DNA from: Sphingomonas sp. PP-CE-1A-559
Lineage (GTDB): Bacteria > Pseudomonadota > Alphaproteobacteria > Sphingomonadales > Sphingomonadaceae
NCBI RefSeq assembly: GCF_004340965.1
Contig: NZ_SLYA01000003.1
Location: forward strand, 62,001 to 126,000
Direction: 5' to 3'
DNA: 64,000 nucleotides
Of the stretch, positions 34,316 to 42,110 are shown piece by piece (the first letter of the stretch is position 1; every line of letters starts with the position of its first letter). The notes below the pieces were generated by a model. The model did not search any database. It had not been told where the DNA came from and was given only the letters and a program-made list of their open reading frames with translations. A program made the translations under genes and the position numbers.

Positions 34316-34765
34316 CTACCGGCGACTCGCAAAGAACTCCCGCAGGATCCCCGCCGCCTCGGTCTCCGCAATCCCCGCATAAACCTCAGGCCGATGATGA
34401 CACGTCGGCTGGCCCAAGAACCGCGGTCCATGCTCGACCGCCCCGCCCTTCGCATCCGCCGCCCCATAATAGAGCCGCGCGATCCGGGCATGCGCGATCG
34501 CCCCGGCACACATCGCACAAGGCTCCAGCGTCACCCAGAGATCGCATCCCTCGAGCCGATCGCTGCCCAGAACCAGAGCAGCAGCGCGAATCGCCTGGAT
34601 CTCGGCATGCGCAGTCGGATCGCACAACGCCCGCGGCGCATTCGCCCCCGTCGCAATAATAACGCCGTCCTTAACGACAACGGCGCCGACCGGGACTTCC
34701 CCAGCCAGCGCCGCATCGCGCGCCGCGTCGAGCGCGCGGCGCATGGGTTCGGGGACGGGGAACAT
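34316..34765 (-). CDS. tadA: tRNA-specific adenosine deaminase
   Basis: Deaminates adenosine 34 (wobble) of tRNA-Arg(ACG) to inosine. 149 residues. Zinc-binding cytidine/deoxycytidylate deaminase motif: His53-Ala-Glu55 in AHAEIQAIR, and Pro-Cys83-Ala-Met-Cys86 in LEPCAMCAGA. The Lys/His-rich segment after GGAVEHGPRF and final helix match TadA. Single gene, with a small membrane-protein gene upstream on the same strand. Confidence 0.95.
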   Translation of the reverse strand: MFPVPEPMRRALDAARDAALAGEVPVGAVVVKDGVIIATGANAPRALCDPTAHAEIQAIRAAALVLGSDRLEGCDLWVTLEPCAMCAGAIAHARIARLYYGAADAKGGAVEHGPRFLGQPTCHHRPEVYAGIAETEAAGILREFFASRR

Positions 34766-34804
34766 AGCTTCAGGCCCTGCCCCGCCGCCCGCCCCGCGTA
34801 AAGA

Positions 34805-35023
34805 TCAGTTCGGTGCCTGGCTGTTGCCCGGCTTCTCGACGTTGATCGTCGGCACCGCCACGGTCTTGTTCTCGGTGCCGAGCGTCACCTTGGCGACGTC
34901 GGCCTGGAACTTCGGCGCCTGAACGACGCCCTGGCGGGTCTGGTCGATGTTGATGATCCCGAAATACATCAGGCCGACCACGACCAGCACGACGATCGCG
35001 ACGAGAGACAAGAGCGTACGCAT
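34805..35023 (-). CDS. small conserved membrane protein
   Basis: 72-residue protein with one N-terminal helix (LLSLVAIVVLVVVGLMYFGIIN) and a polar tail that is rich in Gln, Val, Lys and Pro (VVQAPKFQADVAKVTLG... NVEKPG). ATG 35023 gives a clean signal-anchor; the frame is open 31 codons further but without good starts. I believe relatives occur in other sphingomonads next to tadA or rpmB, but cannot check this; the function is unknown. A bitopic protein with its tail in the periplasm is the likely topology. Confidence 0.7.
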   Translation of the reverse strand: MRTLLSLVAIVVLVVVGLMYFGIINIDQTRQGVVQAPKFQADVAKVTLGTENKTVAVPTINVEKPGNSQAPN

Positions 35024-35132
35024 GGGACATCCCCTTTTATTGAACAGTTCGATAGCGTAACAACGTCGTCGATCGCCGTGGGTTGCACAATGCTCATTGC
35101 GGACGACCGAGGACACGTTTGACGTGAATCGG

Positions 35133-35161
35133 TTGACGAAAGCCGGCGTGCCAGCTATCCG
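35133..35161 (+). promoter_or_regulatory. candidate rpmB promoter
   Basis: TTGACG (35133-35138), 17-base spacer, TATCCG (35156-35161), about 45 bases upstream of rpmB ATG. Good match for a housekeeping sigma factor; start site inferred. Confidence 0.5.
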
Positions 35162-35205
35162 CGCGCCTTTCCGGGGTTCCTCCCGACACTTGAATAGGTA
35201 ATCAC

Positions 35206-35505
35206 ATGTCGCGCATCTGCGAACTGACCGGCAAGGGCCGGATGGTCGGGAACAACGTCTCCCACGCCAACAACAAGACCAAGCGCACGTTCCTGCCGAA
35301 CCTGCAGAACGTCACGCTGCTTTCCGATTCGCTCGAGAAGGGCGTCAAGCTGCGCGTCTCGACGCACGGCCTGCGCACCGTCGAGCATAACGGTGGCCTC
35401 GACAACTGGCTGGTGAAGGTCTCGGACGACAAGCTGTCGCTCCGCGTTCGTCGCCTCAAGCGCGAAGTCGTCAAGAAGATCGCAGCATCGGCCGTCGCCG
35501 CCTAA
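35206..35505 (+). CDS. rpmB: 50S ribosomal protein L28
   Basis: 99-residue ribosomal protein of the large subunit. [22 protein letters not shown] start with basic [13 protein letters not shown] segment and [11 protein letters not shown] later, the length of the longer alphaproteobacterial L28. Preceded by a candidate promoter (35133-35161) and followed 26 bases later by a strong hairpin. Ends with Ala-rich residues. Confidence 0.98.
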   Translation: MSRICELTGKGRMVGNNVSHANNKTKRTFLPNLQNVTLLSDSLEKGVKLRVSTHGLRTVEHNGGLDNWLVKVSDDKLSLRVRRLKREVVKKIAASAVAA

Positions 35506-35530
35506 CAGCGACGTCGTAATGCGATCACCG

Positions 35531-35561
35531 CGGCCCGCCCTGCACCTCGCAGGGCGGGCCG
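35531..35561 (+). terminator. rho-independent-type terminator after rpmB
   Basis: Perfect 13-bp stem CGGCCCGCCCTGC / GCAGGGCGGGCCG with a 5-base loop (ACCTC), 26 bases after the rpmB stop. The following bases (TCGGCGTTTGTGG) have only a weak T tract. As the next gene runs convergent, it could serve both strands. Confidence 0.8.
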
Positions 35562-35576
35562 TCGGCGTTTGTGGGG

Positions 35577-36602
35577 TTAGTGGTCCAGCCTGAACTTCAG
35601 CAACAGCGTCCGCTGGAGAAACATCTGGTTGTCGTCCGACACGATCCACACGATCGTCGCGCCGTTCTCGACCGTCGTGTCGATCCCCTCGAAATTATCG
35701 TGGATCAGCGGCGCGTCGATCGTCGCGATCAGGCGGCCGCGTGCGATTCGCCCCGCCGCCACGTCGCGCGCCACGACTCGCGATATCCGCGCCAAGAACG
35801 TAAACGGCAGTCGGAAACCACGATCGAGCACCAGCAGGTCGCCGTTCGGCAGCGCGGTGACGTCCGACGGATCGTAGCGCCCGAACGGTTCGTACGCGAA
35901 TCGCTCAGGCACCCCCGTCCCGGTCGGATCACCCGCGAAGATCAGCGCCTGCCGCGTGTGCAACCGTTCGCCTTCCGACCCGGTCCAGTCCGGCCGACGC
36001 GCATGCGCCTCCTCGCTGATCACCACGAAACGCCCGTCGGGCAGCCGCGCCATCGATTCGGGTCCGCCGTTCGACGGCCATTTCCGCATCGCCTCAGGCA
36101 TCACCCGCGCCTCGTACCGCGCGAACCCCGCGGCATAGCGCCAGATCGAATTGTCATCCTCGAAGCCGACCCAGATCTTTCCCGTGACGGGATCGATCGC
36201 CATCGATTCGCTGTCGCGGTCGCGTTTCTCCCAGCCAATGCCGGGACCCGCAGGCAGGTTCTCGAACGCGACCCGGTGCGGGAGCCAGTCGGCGCCCATG
36301 TCGAACTGGACGATGTTGCCGCCATCGCTCAGCAGCGTGAAACGGTTGCCGGTCGACGCCGGCCCGACATCGAGCGACGAGAATCCCCCGAACGCCGGAT
36401 CGCGACTGTCGAGCGCCACCCCGCCAAGATAGGTAAGCCCGCCAAAGCGCACATGCCGCGGGTTGGTCCGGTCGAGCATCACGCGAGTCGCGGTCAACTG
36501 CGCACGGCTGCCGAGCAGGTCGAGCCGCGCTTCGCCCGACCAAGTCGGCACGATCGCGCAGACGCTCACGGCGACGAACAGGACAGTGATCAGACGCCGC
36601 AT
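35577..36602 (-). CDS. secreted esterase-like phytase-family protein
   Basis: 341-residue exported protein with a signal helix (LITVLFVAVSVCAIV), followed by a domain resembling the esterase-like activity of phytase (beta-propeller) family, PF13449. Visible marks are GFSSLDV..., LLSDGGNIVQFD, EKRDRDSESMAIDPVTGKIWVGFEDDNSIWRY (by parts), PSNGGPESMARLPDGR and IDTTVENGATIVWIVSDDN. The family's substrate is not well defined. Starts at ATG 36602 or 36614 or 36641; the first has AGGGA closely upstream. Confidence 0.8.
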   Translation of the reverse strand: MRRLITVLFVAVSVCAIVPTWSGEARLDLLGSRAQLTATRVMLDRTNPRHVRFGGLTYLGGVALDSRDPAFGGFSSLDVGPASTGNRFTLLSDGGNIVQFDMGADWLPHRVAFENLPAGPGIGWEKRDRDSESMAIDPVTGKIWVGFEDDNSIWRYAAGFARYEARVMPEAMRKWPSNGGPESMARLPDGRFVVISEEAHARRPDWTGSEGERLHTRQALIFAGDPTGTGVPERFAYEPFGRYDPSDVTALPNGDLLVLDRGFRLPFTFLARISRVVARDVAAGRIARGRLIATIDAPLIHDNFEGIDTTVENGATIVWIVSDDNQMFLQRTLLLKFRLDH

Positions 36603-36758
36603 CGCGTCCCTCATAGGGTGTCCGGCGATCCGCGGAAGCATGAACAGCGGATAACGGAGGCATTCAGGCTCGGCTCAATGCGAATCACTCATAAGCGTCT
36701 CATCGAGGATGGAAGCACGGCCCCCGCCGCCGCCGAAATCCCCAACGGGAGACGCACG

Positions 36759-37154
36759 ATGTTCAAGACTTTTACTCTCGCCGCCAGTGCCCTCGCATTG
36801 GGTGCGACCGCCCTCGTTCCCGCCGCCGCCGATGCGCAGCGCTGGGGCTCGCGCTACGAGCGTGGCTACGATGGCTACCAGGGTGGCGGCTATCGCGACA
36901 ATGGCTACGATCGTGGCTATCGCGGCGACTACCGCGAATATCGCGGCAACGACCGCCGTTACAACGCGCGCAGCCGTCGCGGCTGCGACAACACCGGCGG
37001 CACGATCATCGGCGCACTCGCCGGCGGCCTGCTCGGTCACACCATCGCCGGTCGTGGTGACCGAACGCTCGGCGCGGTCCTAGGCGCGGCCGGTGGTGGC
37101 CTTGCCGGCAACGCGATCGATAAGTCGGATAACCCCGGGTACTGCCGGCGGTAA
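36759..37154 (+). CDS. glycine-zipper outer-membrane-type protein
   Basis: 131-residue exported protein: signal peptide (FTLAASALALGATALVPAAADA), a middle rich in Gly, Tyr, Arg and Asp (RYERGYDGYQGGGYRDNGYD and similar), and a glycine zipper (TIIGALAGGLLGHTIAGRGDRTLGAVLGAA by parts) of the type found in the Rickettsia 17-kDa antigen. ATG 36759 has GGGAG 6 bases upstream. The family is usually found in the outer membrane or periplasm. It lacks a lipobox. It ends at a Cys pair CDN...GYCRR which may form a disulfide. Confidence 0.82.
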   Translation: MFKTFTLAASALALGATALVPAAADAQRWGSRYERGYDGYQGGGYRDNGYDRGYRGDYREYRGNDRRYNARSRRGCDNTGGTIIGALAGGLLGHTIAGRGDRTLGAVLGAAGGGLAGNAIDKSDNPGYCRR

Positions 37155-37200
37155 GCCCGGCAACGGGCCGGTGCTCGCCGCGAAAGCGGTCGAGCAACCG

Positions 37201-37255
37201 CCGGCACGGACGGCGGGCAGGCTAAGCCTGACCCGACCGACGACGGCTTCGCCGA
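37201..37255. repeat. dispersed intergenic repeat family E, copy 1
   Basis: CCGGCACGGACGGCGGGCAG (37201-37220) with the following GCTAAGCCTGACCCGACCGA matches the second copy at 48935-48990 with scattered changes and one short gap. Similarity may start even further left (from about 37157, CGGCAACG). Confidence 0.65.
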
Positions 37256-37319
37256 CGTCGCGCCCGTTCGAGCTACCCAACCAGTTTCCCAGTTCCCTCG
37301 CGTAGCGTATCGAGGGCGA

Positions 37320-37348
37320 GGGCCGGCTTCCCGTACGGGAGCCGGCCC
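37320..37348 (+). terminator. candidate rho-independent terminator
   Basis: GGGCCGGCT / AGCCGGCCC stem (9 bp) with an 11-base loop that itself contains CCCGTACGGG, followed by TTTGTT. It lies 165 bases after the glycine-zipper gene, between that gene and a convergent phosphoribosyltransferase. Confidence 0.7.
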
Positions 37349-37362
37349 TTTGTTCGTCTATC

Positions 37363-37443
37363 GTTTTCCTGCGAACGCAGGAATCCAGGGTGACCCAGCC
37401 CAGCCACCGCAACCCTGAGCTCCTGCATCCGCAGGAGAACAAG
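37363..37443. repeat. palindromic intergenic element, family D copy
   Basis: GTTTTCCTGCGAACGCAGGA, then ATCCAGGGT, and at the right ACCCTGAG and CTCCTGCATCCGCAGGAGAAC; inverted repeat with both arms also hairpins. Confidence 0.8.
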
Positions 37444-37446
37444 AAG

Positions 37447-37965
37447 TTACGCGATCCGGTCCGGGACCTCGGCCGCATCCTGCGCAATCGCCGCATCAGG
37501 CGCCACCGCTTCCCACGGAAACACGAACCAGTCCTTCGTCACAGCCCGGTCGATCGTCCGCGCACAATACTCGATCCGCTCCGCCGAACTTACGTTATCG
37601 ATCAACATCGCAAACCGCACCGCGCCCTCGACAGCACCCGCCGCCGCCAGCGCGCGCCGCAGATGCGTGATCGTCCGCCCCGAATCATTGATGTCGTCGA
37701 CAAACAACAGTCGCTCACCCCCCCGCGTCCGCGCGGCAAGCTTCACCAGCGGTTCGTCGGCAAAGTCCTTCACCTGGCTCGAATAATCGACCGACAGTGT
37801 CGGCAGTCCAATCGCGTGGCTGAGGAATACCGCCGGCACGAGCCCGCCGCGGCCGATGCCGATGATATAATCGGGTTTCCACTCGGTATCCTCGACGAGC
37901 TTGGCGGCGAGGATGTGCACGGCAGTGACGAACTCGTGCTGTCGGATAGGGGTAAAGATCGGCAT
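37447..37965 (-). CDS. phosphoribosyltransferase (xanthine/hypoxanthine-type)
   Basis: 172-residue type I phosphoribosyltransferase. The PRPP loop is LLFVDDINDSGRT (about 86-98); IIGIGRGGLVPAVFLSHAIG is the region before it, and an aromatic KDWFVFPW end suggests purine (xanthine/guanine) binding as in Gpt/Xpt-type enzymes. Reclaims a purine base with PRPP; exact base unknown. The final Ala/Asp-rich residues are variable. It lies alone between two palindromic elements. Confidence 0.85.
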   Translation of the reverse strand: MPIFTPIRQHEFVTAVHILAAKLVEDTEWKPDYIIGIGRGGLVPAVFLSHAIGLPTLSVDYSSQVKDFADEPLVKLAARTRGGERLLFVDDINDSGRTITHLRRALAAAGAVEGAVRFAMLIDNVSSAERIEYCARTIDRAVTKDWFVFPWEAVAPDAAIAQDAAEVPDRIA

Positions 37966-38023
37966 CGGTAGGATGCTAGCGGGTCAGGGCGAAGACTTCA
38001 CCCAAAACCCGCCACATTACCAT

Positions 38024-38082
38024 CTTGTTTCCCCGCGAAGGCGGGGACCCAGTCTGGGCTCCCGCCTTCGCGGGAGAACAAG
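38024..38082. repeat. palindromic intergenic element, family D copy
   Basis: CTTGTTTCCCCGCGAAGGCG and its inverse CGCCTTCGCGGGAGAACAAG, separated by 19 bases including CCCAGTCTGGG. Nearly identical to the element at 57317-57372. Confidence 0.85.
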
Positions 38083-38104
38083 AAGCGGGCATTATCCTAG
38101 CGGC

Positions 38105-39451
38105 TCAGATCGTATCCAGCGCCTGCTCGAAATCGGCGATCAGATCGTCCGGGTCCTCCACCCCGATAGAGATCCGCACGAGGTTGTCCGTGATCCCCAG
38201 CGCCTGCTTGCGCGCATCGGGCACCGACAGATGCGTCATCCCAGCTGGATGGCTGGCCAACGTCTCCGTCCCGCCGAGCGACACCGCCAGCTTGGCAATC
38301 TTGAGCGCATCGAGGAACGCAAAGCTCTCCCGCTCACCGCCCTTGAGATACAGCGAGAAGGTCGAACCGCCCCCGGTGCAATGGCGACGATAGATGTCCG
38401 CCTGCCGCTCCATACCCGGCTCGTCCTCAAGGAAGCCCAGATAAGCGACCCGCTCCACCTTCGGATGGTGACGGAGAAAAGCGCAGACCTTGGCCGCGTT
38501 CTCGCCCGCACGGCTCATTCGCAGTTCGAGAGTCTCTAGTGATCGCAACAACATCCACGCGGTATTCGGATCGGTGATCGTCCCGATCGTGTTCCGCATT
38601 GTGCGGATCGTGTTGATGTGCTCCTTCGTGCCGAGCACGCCGCCCGCGACGAGATCCGAATGCCCGCCGACATATTTGGTCAGCGAGTACACCACGATAT
38701 CCGCGCCATGCTTGAGCGGCTGGAACCACAGCGGCCCGAGGAACGTGTTGTCGATCGCGATCGGTGGCTTCTCACCCTTGAAGATCGCGTCGCGACTCGC
38801 AGCCACGGCCTCGACGTCGACCAGCGCGTTGGTCGGGTTCGCCGGGCTTTCGAGATAGATCAGCGCGACGTTACCGGTCGCCGCCTCGGTCATCACCGCA
38901 TCGATCTCTTCACGAGTCGCACCCGCCGGGAAGTCGAGCCACTTCACGCCGAACTTGCCGAGCACGCGGCCGATCAGCGTCTCGGTCGCCGCGTACAACG
39001 GCCCCGAATGGACGATCGTGTCGCCCGGCTTGACCATCGCGAGGAACAGCGTGGCGATCGCCGACATGCCCGACGAGAAGGCGAGCGCGTCCTCCGCCTC
39101 TTCCCAGACGCCGAGGCGATCTTCGAGAATCTCCTGGTTCGGCCCGTTGAAGCGCGAATAGACGAGCCCCTCGGCCCCGCCCGGACGCTTGCCGGTGACG
39201 CCTTCGAAGTGGCGCTTGCCCGCCGCCGCATTGGGGAACACGAAGGTCGACGTGAGGAAGATCGGCGGCTTCAGCGAGCCTTCCGACAGCGCGGGGTCGT
39301 AACCGTGCCCCATCATCAAGGTCGACGGCTTCAGCTTGCGCCCGCCGATCTTCTCGACCTCGGGCTTCGGCGCGACGCGTGCCGCTACGCCGGTCAAGTC
39401 CGCTTCGGTTTCGGCGGGGACTGCGCCGGCGTTTTCGGGGGTATCGGACAT
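38105..39451 (-). CDS. cystathionine gamma-synthase-family PLP enzyme
   Basis: 448 residues, longer than E. coli MetB (386) through an N-terminal acidic extension (first about 45 residues). PLP fold type I of the Cys/Met metabolism family: SRFNGPN near the start, the AFSSGMSAIATLF loop, IDNTFLGPLWFQPL, and the PLP lysine Lys259 in VVYSLTKYVGGHSD. It could be a cystathionine gamma-synthase, gamma-lyase or methionine gamma-lyase; sequence alone does not decide. The start ATG 39451 has AGGAG 7 bases upstream. Transcribed with pgeF upstream (77-base gap with a small hairpin). Confidence 0.88.
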   Translation of the reverse strand: MSDTPENAGAVPAETEADLTGVAARVAPKPEVEKIGGRKLKPSTLMMGHGYDPALSEGSLKPPIFLTSTFVFPNAAAGKRHFEGVTGKRPGGAEGLVYSRFNGPNQEILEDRLGVWEEAEDALAFSSGMSAIATLFLAMVKPGDTIVHSGPLYAATETLIGRVLGKFGVKWLDFPAGATREEIDAVMTEAATGNVALIYLESPANPTNALVDVEAVAASRDAIFKGEKPPIAIDNTFLGPLWFQPLKHGADIVVYSLTKYVGGHSDLVAGGVLGTKEHINTIRTMRNTIGTITDPNTAWMLLRSLETLELRMSRAGENAAKVCAFLRHHPKVERVAYLGFLEDEPGMERQADIYRRHCTGGGSTFSLYLKGGERESFAFLDALKIAKLAVSLGGTETLASHPAGMTHLSVPDARKQALGITDNLVRISIGVEDPDDLIADFEQALDTI

Positions 39452-39467
39452 CAATATGCTCCTGCGT

Positions 39468-39486
39468 GGCCCGTCTTATGCGGGCC
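39468..39486. terminator. small hairpin between pgeF and cystathionine gene
   Basis: GGCCCG / CGGGCC stem with a 7-base loop, perfect. It is in the pgeF 3' gap, with no T run. Could attenuate or stabilise; no SAM riboswitch motif was recognised. Confidence 0.35.
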
Positions 39487-39528
39487 GATGTGCGGAGCCT
39501 AAACGACCGGCGAGGGCTTTGGGAGCCG

Positions 39529-40302
39529 TTACAGGCCGATGATGCTGATCTGACGCCCATAGGAGGGCTCGCCGCGATGGGTCGCGCGCCGATAGCTGAA
39601 GAAGCGATCGTCATCGGTGTACGTGTCGAGCCCGAGCGCCTCGATCCGGCCGATCCCGGCGACCGCCAGCCGGCTGACGACATAGGCCTCCAGGTCGAAC
39701 TGGTAATGATCGCCCCTGTTCTCGACGGCGCGGCCGTCCGCGAAGAAGCGCTCGTTCTCCGGATCCGCCTCGCAGAACCGCCGGATGAAGCCGTCATCGA
39801 CCTCGTAGCTGGCGCGCGCGATGCACGGCCCGACCGCGGCGACGATCCGGTCGCGGTGCGCGCCGATCGCCTCCATGGCGAGGATCGTGGAGTCGGTGAC
39901 GCCGCCGAGCGCGCCCTTCCACCCGGCATGCGCGGCCGCGACGACGCCAGCCTCGCGGTCAGCGATCAGCACGGGCGCGCAGTCCGCGGTAAGGATGCCG
40001 AGCGCGAGGCCGGGACGGTCGGTGACCAGCGCATCGGCATGCGGGCGGATCGCATCGTCGAATGGCTCGATCACGGTGACTACGTCGGCGGAATGGACCT
40101 GGTACAAACCGACGAGCTTCGCGCCGGGCAGGACCGCCTCGGTAGCGCGACGGCGGTTCTCAACGATGGCGGCGGTGTCGTCGTCGGACCCGATGCCGAC
40201 ATTGAGGCTCGCATACGCATTGGTCGAGACGCCGCCACGCCGGCCGAGAAAGCCATGCGGAATGTCGCCAAGCGCCTTCGCGCGGATGAGGTCGATGGTC
40301 AT
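39529..40302 (-). CDS. pgeF: peptidoglycan editing factor (laccase-domain, YfiH type)
   Basis: 257-residue protein of the Cu-oxidase-like/purine nucleoside phosphorylase family; in E. coli it removes mis-linked serine from muropeptide precursors. Zinc-site residues are visible: VHSADV, TADCAPVL (Cys), AAHAGWKGALGG (His) and AVGPCIARASYEV. The start is ATG 40302; the open frame extends 16 codons further upstream, but those come from a family A palindromic element and are unlikely to be translated. Last gene of the lgt-midA-GNAT-pgeF cluster. Confidence 0.93.
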   Translation of the reverse strand: MTIDLIRAKALGDIPHGFLGRRGGVSTNAYASLNVGIGSDDDTAAIVENRRRATEAVLPGAKLVGLYQVHSADVVTVIEPFDDAIRPHADALVTDRPGLALGILTADCAPVLIADREAGVVAAAHAGWKGALGGVTDSTILAMEAIGAHRDRIVAAVGPCIARASYEVDDGFIRRFCEADPENERFFADGRAVENRGDHYQFDLEAYVVSRLAVAGIGRIEALGLDTYTDDDRFFSYRRATHRGEPSYGRQISIIGL

Positions 40303-40323
40303 AGCGACCGCCCCTCCGATAGC

Positions 40324-40427
40324 TCCACCCCGGCGAAGGCCGGGGCCCAATTGGGGGACATTGCTGACAGGGGACTGCGCATCGTTACTGCGACCTTTGC
40401 AATTGGGCCCCGGCCTCCGCCGGGGTA
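40324..40427. repeat. palindromic intergenic element, family A copy 3
   Basis: Arms CCACCCCGGCGAAGGCCGGG with CCCAATTGGGGG and TGCAATTGGGCCCCGGCC with TCCGCCGGGGTAG. Sits between the GNAT gene and pgeF, both leftward, directly upstream of the pgeF start. Confidence 0.9.
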
Positions 40428-40461
40428 GTACCGTTCCGCGCGATGCTGGCAGCGCCGCCGA

Positions 40462-40974
40462 TCACAGCACAAGCCGCATGATCCGGTCATCGTCCGGCTG
40501 CTCGCCAACCATGAACACATACCGACCGATCTCGACAAAGCCGTAACGCTGGTAGAACCGATGCGCCCGGTGGTTATCCACATACACGCTAAGGATAATC
40601 TCCGTCCGTCCCTCAGCCCGCGCGACATCGATCGCCCAGTCCATCAACGCCGGGCCGACGCCCGCACCATGCTGGTCTCCGCGCACATAAAGCTGGTGAA
40701 GTTCGATCGCCGTCGCAGGCCAATCGCCAGGAAACGCCACCGGGCCGATCTTCGCAAATCCGACGATCTCACCCGCCCCGTCCACCGCGACGCGCACCGT
40801 GAAGGCAGGGTCGGACAGCTGCGCCGGCAACCCCTTCTCCCCGAACGTTTGCTCCAGAAACGCCGCAAGATCTTCGGGCCGATACAGCGTACCGAACGTA
40901 TCGGTGAAAGACCGCTTCGCCATCGCGGCGAGCTCGGCGCCATCAGCGGGCACGGCATCACGATAGGCGATCAT
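40462..40974 (-). CDS. GNAT-family N-acetyltransferase
   Basis: 170-residue acetyltransferase. The acetyl-CoA signature is LYVRGDQHGAGVGPALMDWAI (loop Q-H-G-A-G-V-G, about 104-120), followed by VYVDNHRAHRFYQRYGFVEIG. The substrate is unknown. Its ATG 40974 overlaps the stop of the midA-like gene as ATGA. It is inserted between midA and pgeF, a position not common in related operons to my knowledge. Confidence 0.9.
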   Translation of the reverse strand: MIAYRDAVPADGAELAAMAKRSFTDTFGTLYRPEDLAAFLEQTFGEKGLPAQLSDPAFTVRVAVDGAGEIVGFAKIGPVAFPGDWPATAIELHQLYVRGDQHGAGVGPALMDWAIDVARAEGRTEIILSVYVDNHRAHRFYQRYGFVEIGRYVFMVGEQPDDDRIMRLVL

Positions 40975-42059
40975 GCAAACGCCGCCGGGGTCGGCCAAGT
41001 CGGCGCGGTGATCGCCAGCGCTTTGAAAAGCGTACCCATGTCGTCCATCAACCTCCTCCGATCCGCCGCCAATGCTTCCGCCCGCGCAGGCGAAGCCTTG
41101 GCGAGCGCCGACGTCCGCGAATCGATCCCGAGCGCACCGAGCAGGTCGCGCTGCGTCACCGGCCCCCACGCGACCGCGCCCTCGGCCTGCGCGGCGGCTG
41201 CAAGCGTGGTGAAGTCGACATGCGCGGTCAGGTCGTGTTCGCCGGGCGCCTCGAACGGATTGGCGAAGGCATGCCCGCGCACCGCCTGCAACGTATCGCC
41301 GAGTGCCGGCCCCTCATAACCATAGTCGATCGCGATCAGCGCGCCGCCCTGCGTGGCGATCCGCTCGGCGAGGCCGCGGACGATGCTCACGGCAGCAGGC
41401 GAGGTTTCCAGGATCGAGCCTGCGGGCGCATCGCGAAACGGCTCTGGGATCACCGCATCCGGGAGCGGCTTCCCTGCGATCGGCAGGAACAGCAGGTCCT
41501 GTGCCGCGACCAGGCGTTCGTGCCACTGCTCGCGCTTCACCAACTGCCGGATCGGCAGCGCATCGAAGAACTCGTTGGCGACGACGATCAGCGGCCGATC
41601 GGTCGGCAGCGTATCGACCGCGTCGTGCCACGTCGCAGCGGGCACACGCTCGGCTTGAGCTTTTCTCAACGCCGGGCTGGTCTCGACGAAATGTACCGGC
41701 GATTGGAGCCCGGCCTTCGCCATCGCCCGCGCGGCATCGGCGGCCAGCGTCCCGCGACCCGGCCCGAGCTCGACCCACGCCACGTCGGGGCGACCAGCGC
41801 GGTCCCAAAGATCCGCACACCACAGCCCGACAAGCTCGCCGAACATCTGGCTGATCTCGGGCGCGGTGGTGAAGTCGCCCCCCGCCCCCAACGGGTCGCG
41901 CGTCGCATAATAGCGTGCGTTCGCCGCCGCCATATACTGCGCGACGGGGATAGGACCCGCGAGCGCAATCGCGCGGGCGAGGCGTTCTGGGAGGGCAGTG
42001 TCTATCCCCCTTCCGCTTGCGGGAGGGGTTAGGGGAGGGGCTGGATTATCGTTGGCCAT
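40971..42059 (-). CDS. MidA/NDUFAF7-family SAM-dependent methyltransferase
   Basis: 362 residues from ATG 42059 (MANDNPAPP). NDUFAF7 dimethylates an arginine of a complex I subunit in mitochondria; the bacterial role is presumed similar. SAM-fold marks: WVELGPGRGTLAADAARA (about 108-125), ANEFFDALPIRQ, and an early YYATRDPLGAGGDFTTAPEISQMFGE block. The N terminus PAPPLTPPASGRG is encoded by a family C palindromic element and the family match starts only after it at LPERLARAI. ATG 42098 is also open but lies inside the same element. Confidence 0.9.
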   Translation of the reverse strand: MANDNPAPPLTPPASGRGIDTALPERLARAIALAGPIPVAQYMAAANARYYATRDPLGAGGDFTTAPEISQMFGELVGLWCADLWDRAGRPDVAWVELGPGRGTLAADAARAMAKAGLQSPVHFVETSPALRKAQAERVPAATWHDAVDTLPTDRPLIVVANEFFDALPIRQLVKREQWHERLVAAQDLLFLPIAGKPLPDAVIPEPFRDAPAGSILETSPAAVSIVRGLAERIATQGGALIAIDYGYEGPALGDTLQAVRGHAFANPFEAPGEHDLTAHVDFTTLAAAAQAEGAVAWGPVTQRDLLGALGIDSRTSALAKASPARAEALAADRRRLMDDMGTLFKALAITAPTWPTPAAFA

Positions 42060-42110
42060 GACGTTTGCGGCCATGCCCTCCCCCAACCCCTCCCGCAAGC
42101 CGGAGAGGAG
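42005..42110. repeat. palindromic intergenic element, family C copy 4, overlapping a start codon
   Basis: CCCCCTTCCGCTTGCGGGAG hairpin at the left, mirrored at the right by CCCTCCCGCAAGCCGGAGAGG. Between lgt and the MidA-like gene, but running about 55 bases into the reading frame of the latter from the inferred ATG. Confidence 0.85.

Noticed and set aside
35571..36758. Long plus-strand frame leading into the glycine-zipper gene
   Set aside because: It is antisense to the phytase-like gene and its residues are Arg/His-rich; a signal peptide and ribosome binding site mark the real start at 36759.
39455..39528. SAM riboswitch upstream of the cystathionine-family gene
   Set aside because: Only a short GGCCCG hairpin is present; I could not match a SAM-II or other SAM aptamer core, and the gap is only 77 bases.
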